From NCBI RefSeq assembly GCF_000010305.1, contig NC_012489.1, positions 3,541,646 to 3,605,645 of the forward strand: a DNA stretch of 64,000 nucleotides. Reading direction: 5' to 3'. The notes under the pieces were generated by a model, which ran no database searches, was not told where the DNA came from, and saw only the letters and a program-made list of their open reading frames with translations. Below, piece by piece: positions 31,159-39,879 of this stretch. The position numbers and the translations under genes were made by a program. This DNA is from Gemmatimonas aurantiaca T-27 (GTDB lineage: Bacteria; Gemmatimonadota; Gemmatimonadetes; Gemmatimonadales; Gemmatimonadaceae). Numbering within the stretch: the stretch's first letter is position 1; the number at the start of each line of letters is the position of its first letter.

Positions 31159-33267
31159 CTACTTCTTGATCGGCACGAGGCGGATCTGCCCCTGCGCTTC
31201 ACGCGCCTTCAGCACCGCCATCACCTGATCCATCGGCAGCGGCGTGAACTCACCGCTCAGGAAGTCGCGCAGTTCGAGCGCAGTGACACCCTTGCGGAGG
31301 AGCAGACCCAACTCGGCGTTGAATTCGTCGGGGAGCTGCGGGCCACCGGCACCGCCAACACCACGCGCACCACCACCAGGACCGCCCGGTCCGCCGGGAC
31401 CACCAGCAGCCGGTGCATTGGCCGCGGTGGGCAGTTCCACGCGCAGCAGCGCTGCGGCCTTCTCATCGGCGCTGAGCACCGGCTCGGTGGCCGGGACGTT
31501 GCGCTGCAAGGCCTGGAGCTGGTACGCCGCCTTCACTTCGTTGAGCAACGACGCCGCACGCTGATCGAGCAGCGGCAGGAAGCCGGCAATGCGCTTGGCG
31601 CCAGCCGTCGTATCCGTCCACAGCACCACCGCCGAACGCACCACGGCCTTTTCGATCGTTGTCTGGTGACGAATCGCGTTACGGGCTTCCGCATAGGCGC
31701 GCGTGAGCGTCGGGCCGTCCTTCGCATCGGCCATGTACCCCAGCCCCTTCACATGGCTTTCGCCCATGCGACCGAGACCGCGGCCGAGGTTCTCCTGCAC
31801 CACACGGGCCGCCATCTCTTCGGTGCCAGCCGACAACACCGATCCGGCCCCGAGGGCCACCGCGGCCGCACGCTTGTACTGCGTCGGATCCTGCTTGTCC
31901 GGCGTGTCTTCGCTGGAGTGATACCACATGTCGGGCCACGTGATGAACATGACGGCCGGCACGCCGTTGCTCATGTACGCCACGTGATCGCTGGACCCGT
32001 AGTGTTTGTCGATCTTGATGTAGAACGCGTCCTTGCTGCCACGCACCGACTCCACCGGCTGGGTGGGCGCGTAACCCGAGAGCGACCGACGGAAACGCAC
32101 CCGTTCACGCGAGATGTCGGCGATGTACTCCATCATGCTCTGCGCGATGTCGTTCAGGTACGACGGGAACGTGTCCGGCGTGCGCTGCAGGATCCAGAAG
32201 CTGCGGCTCATCGCGACGCGAATGCCTTCCATGTCGAAATTGAGCGTACCGATGATGCTCTTGCGCTTATCCGGGTTGGCCTGGAAGAACGCGTTGGTAC
32301 CCTGAATCTCGGGCACGAACAGGAAGTTGATCGTGCGCTTGGGCTTCGGCAGCTTGCCTTCGTTGATCAGCTTGATCCAGGCGCGGCCCACTTCGAGGAT
32401 GAGCGCGCAACCCGAGTTGTCGTCGTTGGCCCCCTGCTTGATCACACCTTCGTACAGGTGGCAACTGATGCCCACTTCCTGCGTGGTGCTGCCGTCGCCG
32501 GGGATCTGCGCCCACACGTACTCGGCCTTCATCGGCACCTGCGCGGTTTCCACGACCGAGCGGATCGTGATCTTCTCGCCGCGCGCCAACAATGCCGACA
32601 GGTTGCGCTGCACTTCCGGCGTGACCGACCAGGCCACCGTTCCCGGCTGCGCCGGCACGGTGCTGTTCACGATCTGATTCGGGAAGTCCACCGAACGCTG
32701 ATAGCCGATCGCGCTCACACCGAGCACACCGATCGCGCCGCGCAACATCGCCAGTGAGTACACCGCACCGGTCGCGCCCGACGAGACCACAAACTTGCCC
32801 TTCACATCCTTGCCTTCGAAATCCTGCGCCCGGCCGGCGCCGACATCGATCAGGTCCGCGGACAGATCACCGCTCGCGTTGAGCGACGGCAATGCCAGGG
32901 GGATGTCGTGAATATCGAACAGCTTGGTGAGCTTGGGCGTCGTCATCCACAGCTCACCACGGGTGGGCTGAAATGCCATGCCGCCCTGCTGATAGACGAC
33001 CGTCTTGATGTTGGAAAAGCCGTAGGCCTTCGCGAAGCGCTCGATCACCTGGCTTTCGCGGAACGGCTGGTTGTACTCCTCCGGTGTGCGAATGCGCTGA
33101 TAGGGCACGAGCTCGAGCAGGTGGTGCATGGCCCGCTCGCCGGAGACTTCGTTGATGATGGAGGTCATCTGCTCCTGCGTGAGGAGCGTACGATCTTCGC
33201 GTTCCTGCGCCGTCAGCGCGGGGGCGGCGATCAGGGCGGCCAAAAAGAAGGCGCCGAGGGATTTCAT
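31159..33267 (-). CDS. Secreted M28-family zinc peptidase
   Basis: A 702-residue exported aminopeptidase-like protein with a signal peptide (KSLGAFFLAALIAAPALTAQ). A PA-domain-like insert (KGKFVVSSGATGAVYSLAML) precedes the M28 metal site. The ligands appear in EVGISCHLYEGVIKQGANDD, VPEIQGTNAFF, GTLNFDMEGIRV and the late MWYHSSEDTPDKQDP, whose His is the last zinc ligand. The C-terminal part is helical and contains a collagen-like Gly/Pro run (residues about 630-655) before a final helical domain. It likely degrades peptides in the periplasm or outside. It is monocistronic, located downstream of the ABC exporter pair. Confidence 0.87.
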   Translation of the reverse strand: MKSLGAFFLAALIAAPALTAQEREDRTLLTQEQMTSIINEVSGERAMHHLLELVPYQRIRTPEEYNQPFRESQVIERFAKAYGFSNIKTVVYQQGGMAFQPTRGELWMTTPKLTKLFDIHDIPLALPSLNASGDLSADLIDVGAGRAQDFEGKDVKGKFVVSSGATGAVYSLAMLRGAIGVLGVSAIGYQRSVDFPNQIVNSTVPAQPGTVAWSVTPEVQRNLSALLARGEKITIRSVVETAQVPMKAEYVWAQIPGDGSTTQEVGISCHLYEGVIKQGANDDNSGCALILEVGRAWIKLINEGKLPKPKRTINFLFVPEIQGTNAFFQANPDKRKSIIGTLNFDMEGIRVAMSRSFWILQRTPDTFPSYLNDIAQSMMEYIADISRERVRFRRSLSGYAPTQPVESVRGSKDAFYIKIDKHYGSSDHVAYMSNGVPAVMFITWPDMWYHSSEDTPDKQDPTQYKRAAAVALGAGSVLSAGTEEMAARVVQENLGRGLGRMGESHVKGLGYMADAKDGPTLTRAYAEARNAIRHQTTIEKAVVRSAVVLWTDTTAGAKRIAGFLPLLDQRAASLLNEVKAAYQLQALQRNVPATEPVLSADEKAAALLRVELPTAANAPAAGGPGGPGGPGGGARGVGGAGGPQLPDEFNAELGLLLRKGVTALELRDFLSGEFTPLPMDQVMAVLKAREAQGQIRLVPIKK

Positions 33268-33417
33268 GGAGGGATGGGTGAAGGGAAAACTCATGCCTTG
33301 GCGACGCACGGACCCTCGTCCGCGTTGACGTGTCAGACGACTCATCAGTGAGGGAAGGGACAGCACGCAATGCCTGGTGATGGCACGACCGGATTGCGGG
33401 ACCAGCATCCTCGCGGG

Positions 33418-34230
33418 CTATACCCGCTGCGTGTCGCGTCGAAACAGCAGCATCGCGCCAGAACCAAAGACCAACGCCCACACCACCACACTGACCACGG
33501 CGCCGACCGTGAATTCGCCATTGAGCGGCGCGCGAGCTAGCTGACCGATGCCATACATCGGGGTGAACATTGCGATCGTACGTACGCCGGCAGGCAGACT
33601 GTCCACCGGAATGAAAATGCCTCCGAACAACGCCATGATGGCCATGGCCGGTCCGGCGAACTGCATGACGTTTTCCGATGGCACCAGAAAACCCATGAAC
33701 AATCCGAAGGCCGCGAACACACACGAACTGCCCCAGGCGGCGAGGCCACACAACAGCCACTGCTGTGGCGTGAGACTCACGCCAGCCAATGCACCGATCG
33801 TGAATGTCGACAGAATGGCGATCAGGCCAAGGGTCATGGCACTGAGCACCTTCATGCTGACGTAGGCCACGGGCGTCAGTGGCGTGAGTCGCAGTTGACG
33901 GCTCCAGCCCAGGCTGCGCTCGACGGCCACAGCGGCCCCGCCCGAGGTGGTGCCAACCATCGCACCGTACACCGCCATGCTCACCATGACATAGGCCAGC
34001 ACCACAACGTCTCCCCGTCGGGCTCCGGGGTTGTTCATACCGAACAGGTAGAAGAAGACGCTTGGGAAGATCAGGATGAATATCACCGTGCGGCGATTGC
34101 GCAGCACACGACGCAACTCGAGAAACAGCGCAGTGAGGTTGAATCCGCCAAAGGCCGGTGCACGACGCGCCGTATCGAGTGCGACATCAGCGCGGTCGCC
34201 CGCATCGGCATGAACGTCCGTTCGGGCCAT
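33418..34230 (-). CDS. ABC-2 type transporter permease
   Basis: A 270-residue inner-membrane permease with six predicted helices. The N-terminal cytosolic FLELRRVLRNRRTVIFILIF is the classic ABC-2 entry, followed by GPAMAIMALFGGIFIPVDSL and a final helix pair (VGAVVSVVVWALVFGSGAML). It pairs with the ATPase gene directly upstream: start and stop share one base (TGATG), so the two are translated together. ABC-2 exporters of this kind move drugs, lipids or polysaccharides, and nothing here identifies the cargo. Confidence 0.9.
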   Translation of the reverse strand: MARTDVHADAGDRADVALDTARRAPAFGGFNLTALFLELRRVLRNRRTVIFILIFPSVFFYLFGMNNPGARRGDVVVLAYVMVSMAVYGAMVGTTSGGAAVAVERSLGWSRQLRLTPLTPVAYVSMKVLSAMTLGLIAILSTFTIGALAGVSLTPQQWLLCGLAAWGSSCVFAAFGLFMGFLVPSENVMQFAGPAMAIMALFGGIFIPVDSLPAGVRTIAMFTPMYGIGQLARAPLNGEFTVGAVVSVVVWALVFGSGAMLLFRRDTQRV

Positions 34231-35141
34231 CAGGTGTCACTCCGTGCGTTGGCGCTGGTGTCGGACGCTCGTCCGGTCAATGCCACGAAGGCCGCCTCGA
34301 GGTTCTGCGCCACGATCTCGAGATCGCGGGCCATGGTCTGCGTGAGCAAATGACGCGCGACGACATCCGAATCACTGCATTGCAGCAACACCGTGTCACC
34401 GCGCTGCTCGACGTGCGACACACCCGGTAGTGCGGACAGTTGCGCCAGATCCGCACTGGGCAAGGTCGCACGCACAGAACGTCCGAGGGCACGCGCCTTG
34501 ATCTCGGCGGTCGTGCCATCTGCCACGATATCGCCCTGACGCATCAACACGATGCGGTCGGCATACGCATCGGCTTCATCGAGATAGTGCGTGGCGAACA
34601 GGATCGTGCGTCCACGCGATGCGTCTTCCCGAATGGCCGTCCAGAATTCGCGACGTCCTTCCACGTCCATCCCCGTGGTGGGTTCATCGAGAATCAGCAA
34701 TCGCGGATCGGAGAGCAGTGCGATGGCGAAACGCAGCCGCTGTTGCTCGCCGCCGGAACACTTGCCCACCAGACGATCCGCGATGTGCGTGATCCCGGCG
34801 CGCGCCATGACGTCATCCACCGGCCGCGATTCGGCATACAGCGATGCCGTGAAACGCACGGTCTCCCGGACAGTGAAGTCCTTGAGCAACCCACCGGTCT
34901 GCATGACGGCGGCCACGTCCCCGCGGGCGATCGCTGCAGCCGGCGTGGTGCCGTACACCTGCACCGAACCAGTGTCGGGCCGAGCCAACCCGAGGATCAT
35001 GTCGATGGTGGTCGTCTTGCCGGCCCCATTCGGACCGAGGAATGCGACGACTTCGCCCGGGGCGACCTGCAACGTGAGATCACGGACGGCCGTGACCTGA
35101 CGGTAGCGTTTGGTGAGGTTCTGAAGATCGATGGCCAGCAC
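34230..35141 (-). CDS. ABC transporter ATP-binding protein
   Basis: A 303-residue ATPase of the drug/antibiotic exporter (DrrA/CcmA) type. It has Walker A GPNGAGKTTT (residues about 36-45), the Q-loop AAVMQTGGLLKDFTV, signature CSGGEQQRLRFAIAL, Walker B LLILDEPTTGMD and the switch His in ILFATHYLDEAD. The last 80 residues are the regulatory C-terminal extension typical of this group. It starts at a GTG. It is the first gene of a two-gene operon with the ABC-2 permease, divergent from the DedA-like gene. Confidence 0.93.
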   Translation of the reverse strand: MLAIDLQNLTKRYRQVTAVRDLTLQVAPGEVVAFLGPNGAGKTTTIDMILGLARPDTGSVQVYGTTPAAAIARGDVAAVMQTGGLLKDFTVRETVRFTASLYAESRPVDDVMARAGITHIADRLVGKCSGGEQQRLRFAIALLSDPRLLILDEPTTGMDVEGRREFWTAIREDASRGRTILFATHYLDEADAYADRIVLMRQGDIVADGTTAEIKARALGRSVRATLPSADLAQLSALPGVSHVEQRGDTVLLQCSDSDVVARHLLTQTMARDLEIVAQNLEAAFVALTGRASDTSANARSDT

Positions 35142-35216
35142 AACTGCGAAGATAACGGAGCGGGATGCTCAAATATGCCAGTCGGAGCTGACGCGCCGCC
35201 AAACTATCTTTCCGGC

Positions 35217-35789
35217 ATGTCGCCGGCGCCGCGCTTCCTGACCCGTTTCCTCGCTCGGCTGCAGCAGTGGGCCGATGCGGGGTGGTCGAATGCCGTGGTA
35301 TTGGGCTGGGGTTTGCTCCAGGGCTGCATCTTTCCGGGGCTCGCCGACCTGTTTTTCCTGCCACTCGCCTTGGCACGCCCCGAACGCGCCTACCGGTTGG
35401 CCCTGGTCGCCACGGCGGGAACGGTCATCGGCAGCGTACTCCTGTACTGGCTTGGCGCAGAAGCCCTGTCTGTGCTCGAGGGGCCGATCGCCCGCTGGCT
35501 GGGGTTCTCGCCGGATGCGTTCACCGAGTATCGCGCCCGTCTCGCGAAGTTTGGGGCGTGGGCCATTCTGGCGAGCACCATGAGCCCGTTGTCCACCAAG
35601 CTCACGAGCATCGCCTCAGGCGCGATTGGTGTGCCCTTTGTGGCCTTTGCGGGGGCCTTGCTGGCCGGCCGACTCACGCGCACGCTGGCGCTGGCGTGGT
35701 TGGTACGACATGGCGGTGCACAGGCGGTCGCGCGGTGGGTACGACCGGCCAACACCACTGTCGACTCGGCTCCGCCCCGGGCCTCCTAG
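35217..35789 (+). CDS. DedA/VTT-like small membrane protein
   Basis: A 190-residue membrane protein resembling the DedA (SNARE-associated/VTT) family. It has an N-terminal half with re-entrant-like hydrophobic stretches (VVLGWGLLQGCIFPGLADLF), a middle GTVIGSVLLYWLGAEAL, and FGAWAILASTMSPLSTKLTS, which stands where DedA proteins have their conserved F/YG-R-x3-P region. The usual Arg is not clearly present, so it is a divergent member. DedA proteins are linked to lipid scrambling and proton-dependent homeostasis. The ATG is preferred; the frame continues upstream into the ABC gene's opposite strand. Confidence 0.65.
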   Translation: MSPAPRFLTRFLARLQQWADAGWSNAVVLGWGLLQGCIFPGLADLFFLPLALARPERAYRLALVATAGTVIGSVLLYWLGAEALSVLEGPIARWLGFSPDAFTEYRARLAKFGAWAILASTMSPLSTKLTSIASGAIGVPFVAFAGALLAGRLTRTLALAWLVRHGGAQAVARWVRPANTTVDSAPPRAS

Positions 35790-35833
35790 GCCGCAGCACA
35801 TCGCCAGACTTACTGAATTCGCACTCCATTTCC

Positions 35834-36442
35834 ATGTCAGACGCCGCTCTTTCCGCCGACGCACTGCACGGCATTCTTGGTTTCCTGCGCGCTGCGGAAT
35901 CGTTGAAACACTCGCCGCGTACATCGTGGACGTCGACCGGCTTGCCGGAGACGGTGGCAGCGCACACCTGGCGTCTCTGTTTGATGGCATTGGTGCTGGC
36001 CCCTCATTTTCCCGGCATCGACGTGGGCAAGCTGCTGCGCATCTGTCTCGTGCACGACCTTGGCGAAGCCATCGGCGGTGATATCTCGGCCGTGCAGCAA
36101 GCGGGCGCGCCGAGCAAGGCGGAGCAGGAACGACAGGACCTGCAAGAGCTGGTGACGCCGCTCCCAACGGGAGTACGTGAGGAGCTCGTTGCGCTCTGGG
36201 ATGAGTACGAGCAGGCGGCCTCACCGGAAGCCCGGCTGGCGAAAGGGCTCGACAAGTTGGAGACCATCCTGCAGCACAATCAGGGGTTGATGCCAGACGA
36301 TTTCGACTTCCGCTTCAACCTACAGTATGGTCAACGCTACACCACCGACGATCCGATCCTGCGTGCAATCCGCACGGTTCTCGATGCAGAAACCGAGCAA
36401 CGCGCGCGGGAGCGTGAGATGTCATCCGGCGAACCCGCGTGA
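35834..36442 (+). CDS. HD-domain nucleotidase/phosphohydrolase (HDDC2/YfbR-like)
   Basis: A 202-residue HD-superfamily protein. The metal ligands are visible as VAAHTWRLCLMALVL (first His), the doublet VHDLGEAIGGDI (His-Asp) and a late Asp in AKGLDKLETILQHNQ. This layout matches the YfbR/HDDC2 group, which dephosphorylates deoxyribonucleoside 5'-monophosphates. It is cytosolic. It starts 44 bases after the DedA gene, and its stop overlaps the GTG start of tgt (GTGA), so it is co-translated with tgt. Confidence 0.88.
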   Translation: MSDAALSADALHGILGFLRAAESLKHSPRTSWTSTGLPETVAAHTWRLCLMALVLAPHFPGIDVGKLLRICLVHDLGEAIGGDISAVQQAGAPSKAEQERQDLQELVTPLPTGVREELVALWDEYEQAASPEARLAKGLDKLETILQHNQGLMPDDFDFRFNLQYGQRYTTDDPILRAIRTVLDAETEQRAREREMSSGEPA

Positions 36443-37656
36443 CCGATTTTGGCTTCAGCACCAGCCACGCCAGCGGTGCGGCGCGGCTGGGCGCCTTCCG
36501 CACACCACACGGTGTCGTGCAGACGCCGGCGTTCATGCCGGTGGGCACCCATGCGTCGGTCCGGGGGCTGGCGATGCACGAGATCCGCGACGCAGGTGCG
36601 CAGATGGTGCTGGCCAACGCCTATCACCTCTATCTGCGTCCGGGTGACGAGATGGTGCGTGCCTTGGGTGGTGTGCATGCGTTTGCGCGTTGGGATGGTC
36701 CGATGCTCACGGACTCCGGCGGGTATCAGGTGTTCTCGTTGTCACGCTATCGCACCGTGACGGAAGACGGTGTGGAATTCCGCAGCAAGCTCGATGGCTC
36801 GCGGCATCGCTACACCCCAGAAAAGGTGATGCAGATCGAGCGCAATATCGGCGCCGATGTCATCATGCAACTCGACGAACTGATCGAAGGCGGTTCGTCA
36901 TTCGACGCATCTCGCTCGGCGATGGAACGCAGCCTGCGCTGGCTGGAGCGGTGTCGCGTGGAGTTCGAGCGACTTTCCCGGGAAGGGCGCGCACCGGTGG
37001 CGTCGATGTCGGTACCCGATGGTGCGCCGCCGCTCGCGACACACGACGTTGAACGAGATCGGCTGGCGCCGCCGCAGGCACTCTTTCCGATCGTTCAGGG
37101 AGGCACCTACGCCGAGTTGCGTCGCGCCTCCATCGAGGGGATTCTGAGCGCCGGTGACTGGGTAGGCGTGGCGGTGGGTGGCCTTTCGGTGGGTGAAGCC
37201 AAAGAGGCGATGTACGACACCTTCGACGTGTGCTCGCCGCTGTTGCCGGCCGACAAACCCCGCTACCTGATGGGTGTGGGTTTTCCCGATGATCTGCTGG
37301 AAGCCGTGTCGCGTGGCATGGACCTGTTCGATTGTGTGGCACCGACACGTATGGGGCGTCACGGAACGGTGTTCACGCGCGACGGCAAGATGCAGATCCA
37401 GAAAAGCAGCAATCGCACCGACCGCCGTCCGCTGACCGATGCATGTCCCTGTCCGGCGTGCACGCAGTACGACCGAGCGTATCTGCGACATCTCATGGTC
37501 ACGGAAGAACCACTGGGTCCGCGCCTGCTGGCGCTGCACAATCTGACCTTCCTGATGGAGCTGATGCGCGAGACGCGAGTGGCGTTGCGTGACGGTGTGT
37601 TCGCGGGCTGGAGTGGGGAGTGGCTCGCGCGCTATCGGCGAAAAGAAAAGGATTGA
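36439..37656 (+). CDS. tgt: Queuine tRNA-ribosyltransferase
   Basis: A 405-residue enzyme that exchanges guanine-34 for preQ1 in tRNAs with GUN anticodons. The nucleophile/base Asp residues are in GPMLTDSGGYQVFSLS (residues about 91-106) and DLFDCVAPTRMGRHGTVFT. The zinc site is CPCPACTQYDRAYLRHLM (with the downstream His). PVGTHASVRGLAM is the usual N-terminal motif. It uses a GTG start overlapping the HD gene stop. No other queuosine genes are in the window. Confidence 0.96.
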   Translation: MTDFGFSTSHASGAARLGAFRTPHGVVQTPAFMPVGTHASVRGLAMHEIRDAGAQMVLANAYHLYLRPGDEMVRALGGVHAFARWDGPMLTDSGGYQVFSLSRYRTVTEDGVEFRSKLDGSRHRYTPEKVMQIERNIGADVIMQLDELIEGGSSFDASRSAMERSLRWLERCRVEFERLSREGRAPVASMSVPDGAPPLATHDVERDRLAPPQALFPIVQGGTYAELRRASIEGILSAGDWVGVAVGGLSVGEAKEAMYDTFDVCSPLLPADKPRYLMGVGFPDDLLEAVSRGMDLFDCVAPTRMGRHGTVFTRDGKMQIQKSSNRTDRRPLTDACPCPACTQYDRAYLRHLMVTEEPLGPRLLALHNLTFLMELMRETRVALRDGVFAGWSGEWLARYRRKEKD

Positions 37657-37857
37657 TTGGGAACTGAAGGGTTACCGCGTTGCCGCTACGCGGCGGAAAA
37701 CGGCAGGAATTGAAGGGAGAAAATGGGTGGTACTTTTCAAAAGACCCACACCTTTTTTTGTTTTGACCTGCGGTGTTCCCTTCTGGTCATGCAGCTTTCG
37801 CGCCGCGCAGCGGCGCCCGTGCGGTTGCCCTTCCAATCCAGCAACGCACCGACGGGC
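37657..37857. other. Convergent intergenic region with terminator-like hairpins
   Basis: About 200 bases with no supportable gene between tgt and the aquaporin gene. It holds GCCGC-TAC-GCGGC (37682-37694). An imperfect stem from GGGTGG (37725) to CCCACACC (ending 37752) has an inner CTTTT/AAAAG helix and is followed by seven Ts, a probable terminator for tgt. GCGCCGC-GCA-GCGGCGC (37800-37816) faces the aquaporin gene. Confidence 0.5.
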
Positions 37858-38595
37858 TCAGTTGAGCGCGCTCCACAGCAGTGCGGCCAGCGACGCGCCA
37901 AGCACGGGACCGAGCACCGGAATCCAGGCATAGCTCCAGTCGCTCGATCCCTTGCCTGCGATGGGCAATAGTGCATGCGCAATGCGCGGCCCGAGATCAC
38001 GCGCGGGATTGATGGCGTAGCCGGTCGTGCCACCGAGTGACAGACCGATCCCCCACACGAGTGCGGCGACCAGGGCCGGCGTGAGATTGGTGGCTGGTGT
38101 CGCTCCCGCTGCGGCCGCGGCACCAATCGCGGTGGCAACCAACACCAGCACAAATGTGCCAATCACTTCACTGAGCAGATTGGCACCCGGTGCCCGAATG
38201 GCAGGTCCCGTCGAGAAGCACGCGAGAATGCGTCCTTGATCGTGCGTGATGCGCCAGTGCGGGAGATAGTGCAGCCAAACCAGTTTGGCGCCCCCGATGG
38301 CACCGAGCAGTTGCGCGGCGATGTGAGCGATGGCGTCGGACGCCGTGCGTGTGCCACCAATCACATTGGCAATCGTAACTGCCGGATTGAGTTCACCGGG
38401 CGCACCGAGCGCCGTGGCGACGAGCACGCCGCAAAGGACCGCAAAGGCCCAGCCGGCCGTGATCACGACCCATCCCGCATTTCGCGCCTTCGATTCCTCG
38501 AGTAACACGCCGGCCACCACACCGTTGCCGAGGAGGAGGAGCACGAGGGTGCCGAGGAATTCACCGATCACGGTCTGCGGCAGGCCAGCCGGCAT
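37858..38595 (-). CDS. Aquaglyceroporin (MIP family), GlpF-like
   Basis: A 245-residue channel of six transmembrane helices plus two half-helices. Both NPA motifs are intact, ELNPAVTIANV (residues about 67-77) and YAINPARDLGPRI (about 192-204). The Asp after the second NPA (NPARD) marks the glycerol-facilitator branch rather than water-only aquaporins. A GTG 12 bases upstream could also start the protein. It is monocistronic: no glycerol kinase or dehydrogenase is adjacent. It is divergent from the MBL hydrolase gene, with about 68 bases between starts. Confidence 0.92.
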   Translation of the reverse strand: MPAGLPQTVIGEFLGTLVLLLLGNGVVAGVLLEESKARNAGWVVITAGWAFAVLCGVLVATALGAPGELNPAVTIANVIGGTRTASDAIAHIAAQLLGAIGGAKLVWLHYLPHWRITHDQGRILACFSTGPAIRAPGANLLSEVIGTFVLVLVATAIGAAAAAGATPATNLTPALVAALVWGIGLSLGGTTGYAINPARDLGPRIAHALLPIAGKGSSDWSYAWIPVLGPVLGASLAALLWSALN

Positions 38596-38663
38596 AGCAT
38601 CACTCACGGTTCGCGGGTGGAGGAGGGTGGCGAAGATTGTATCCCGTACGGCATCTTCGCGGA

Positions 38664-39659
38664 ATGCCACGTTCTCTTCCCTCCCGTCTCGTGGCCGGCG
38701 CCCGCTCCTTCCTGCCCTCTGCGCTGGCTTTCACGTTTGCTGCGGTGGCCGTTTCGGCTCCTGGCAACCCACTCGGTGCACAGGCCGTGGTGCGCACGGC
38801 CGACCCGGCCAAGCGTGGCGTGCCACTGAGTGCATTCCCGCGCTTCGTGAAGCTCGCCGACAATGTCTACGGCTACGAAGAGATCCGTCAGCCCGGGTTC
38901 ACCACAGTGAGCCTGGTGGTGATCGGCCGCGATGGTGTGCTCATTGCCGATGGTCAGGGCTCGCCGGAAGCCACGCAGACCATGGTCGACAAGATCAAGA
39001 CGCTGACGCCCCTGCCGATCAAGTGGTACATCGTGGGCTCGGATCATGGCGATCACACCGCGGGCAACAACGTGCTGCCGAAGGGCATCACCTACGTGGT
39101 GCACCCCAATTCGCTCGCGCAGCTCAAGCGCGACTCCGCCGCAGCCGCCGAACGAGGGCGTGCGGCCGTCATCGTGCCGTCCAAAGCCATGACGGGCAAC
39201 GAGGAGACGATCAACGTTGGCACGACCACGGTGAAGGTGCTCTTTCTTGGCCGCGCACACACCGGGGGCGACCTCATGGTCCAACTGCCAAAAGAGAAGA
39301 TCCTCTTCATGAGCGAGGCCTATCTCAACCGGGTGTTCCCGGCCATGCGATCGGCCTACCCGAGCGAGTGGGCCAAGACTGTAGACGCGGCGCTTGCGCT
39401 CAAGGACGTGGATTGGTTCATCCCGGGACATGGCTTCATCGAAGACCGCAAAGTGTCGCGTGAGGAACTGGTGACGTTCCGCGATGCCATCAACAGCGTG
39501 ATTGCGGAAGTGAAGCGACTCAAGGCCTCAGGACTGTCGGTGGACGACGCCGTGAAGCAGGCCAAGTGGGGGACGCTGAGTGAGTGGTTCCTGGCCGATC
39601 AACAAGGCCCGGTTGCGGTGCGCAAAGTGTGGGAGGAGTTGGATGGGAAGCTGAAGTAG
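38664..39659 (+). CDS. Secreted MBL-fold metallo-hydrolase with altered first metal motif
   Basis: A 331-residue exported protein (hydrophobic core SALAFTFAAVAVSAPGNPLG, ending GAQ) of the metallo-beta-lactamase superfamily. The expected HxHxDH motif reads SDHGDHTAG, so the first His is replaced by Ser. The other ligands are present: GRAHTGGDLMV and WFIPGHGFIED. This resembles quinoprotein-relay or SoxH-like MBL proteins. Loss of the first His could change which metal site is filled. The C-terminal 70 residues are helical (VIAEVKRLKASGLSVDDAVK). It is monocistronic. Confidence 0.85.
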   Translation: MPRSLPSRLVAGARSFLPSALAFTFAAVAVSAPGNPLGAQAVVRTADPAKRGVPLSAFPRFVKLADNVYGYEEIRQPGFTTVSLVVIGRDGVLIADGQGSPEATQTMVDKIKTLTPLPIKWYIVGSDHGDHTAGNNVLPKGITYVVHPNSLAQLKRDSAAAAERGRAAVIVPSKAMTGNEETINVGTTTVKVLFLGRAHTGGDLMVQLPKEKILFMSEAYLNRVFPAMRSAYPSEWAKTVDAALALKDVDWFIPGHGFIEDRKVSREELVTFRDAINSVIAEVKRLKASGLSVDDAVKQAKWGTLSEWFLADQQGPVAVRKVWEELDGKLK

Positions 39660-39752
39660 GCCTCCCATCGTTGCAGCGAAGGGGCCCCTCGGATCCATGC
39701 CACACAGTGTGGTCGCCTCGCGACACCATTTATACGCGGCCCATGTATACAT

Positions 39753-39781
39753 TTGCACGACTTGACCTATATCATTATTCT
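39753..39781 (+). promoter_or_regulatory. Possible promoter of the PEP-CTERM gene
   Basis: TTGCAC and TATTCT are 17 bases apart in the only AT-rich part of this 220-base intergenic region. An overlapping TTGACC at 39762 has no good -10 partner. Weak match to sigma-70. Confidence 0.3.
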
Positions 39782-39808
39782 CCAATGACTTAGACCGAAG
39801 ATGAAGAT

Positions 39809-39860
39809 GACACAGATGAGGCACAGATGTCGCTCCTTGGCGATCTGTGTCTCCTTTGTC
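39809..39860. repeat. Imperfect CACAGAT-type hairpin
   Basis: CACAGAT (39822-39828) pairs with ATCTGTG (39843-39849), and CGC with GCG inside it. The outer flanks GACACAGATGAGG and CTCCTTTGTC pair imperfectly. It lies in the leader of the PEP-CTERM gene, 20 bases before the ATG. In style (CACAG-rich arms) it recalls the long element at about 5.1 kb. Confidence 0.45.
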
Positions 39861-39879
39861 CCCCTCCATCTCCCGGCTT

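Noticed and set aside
34440-35216. Upstream extension of the DedA-like frame
   Set aside because: Antisense to the ABC ATPase gene; the ATG at 35217 gives a normal protein.
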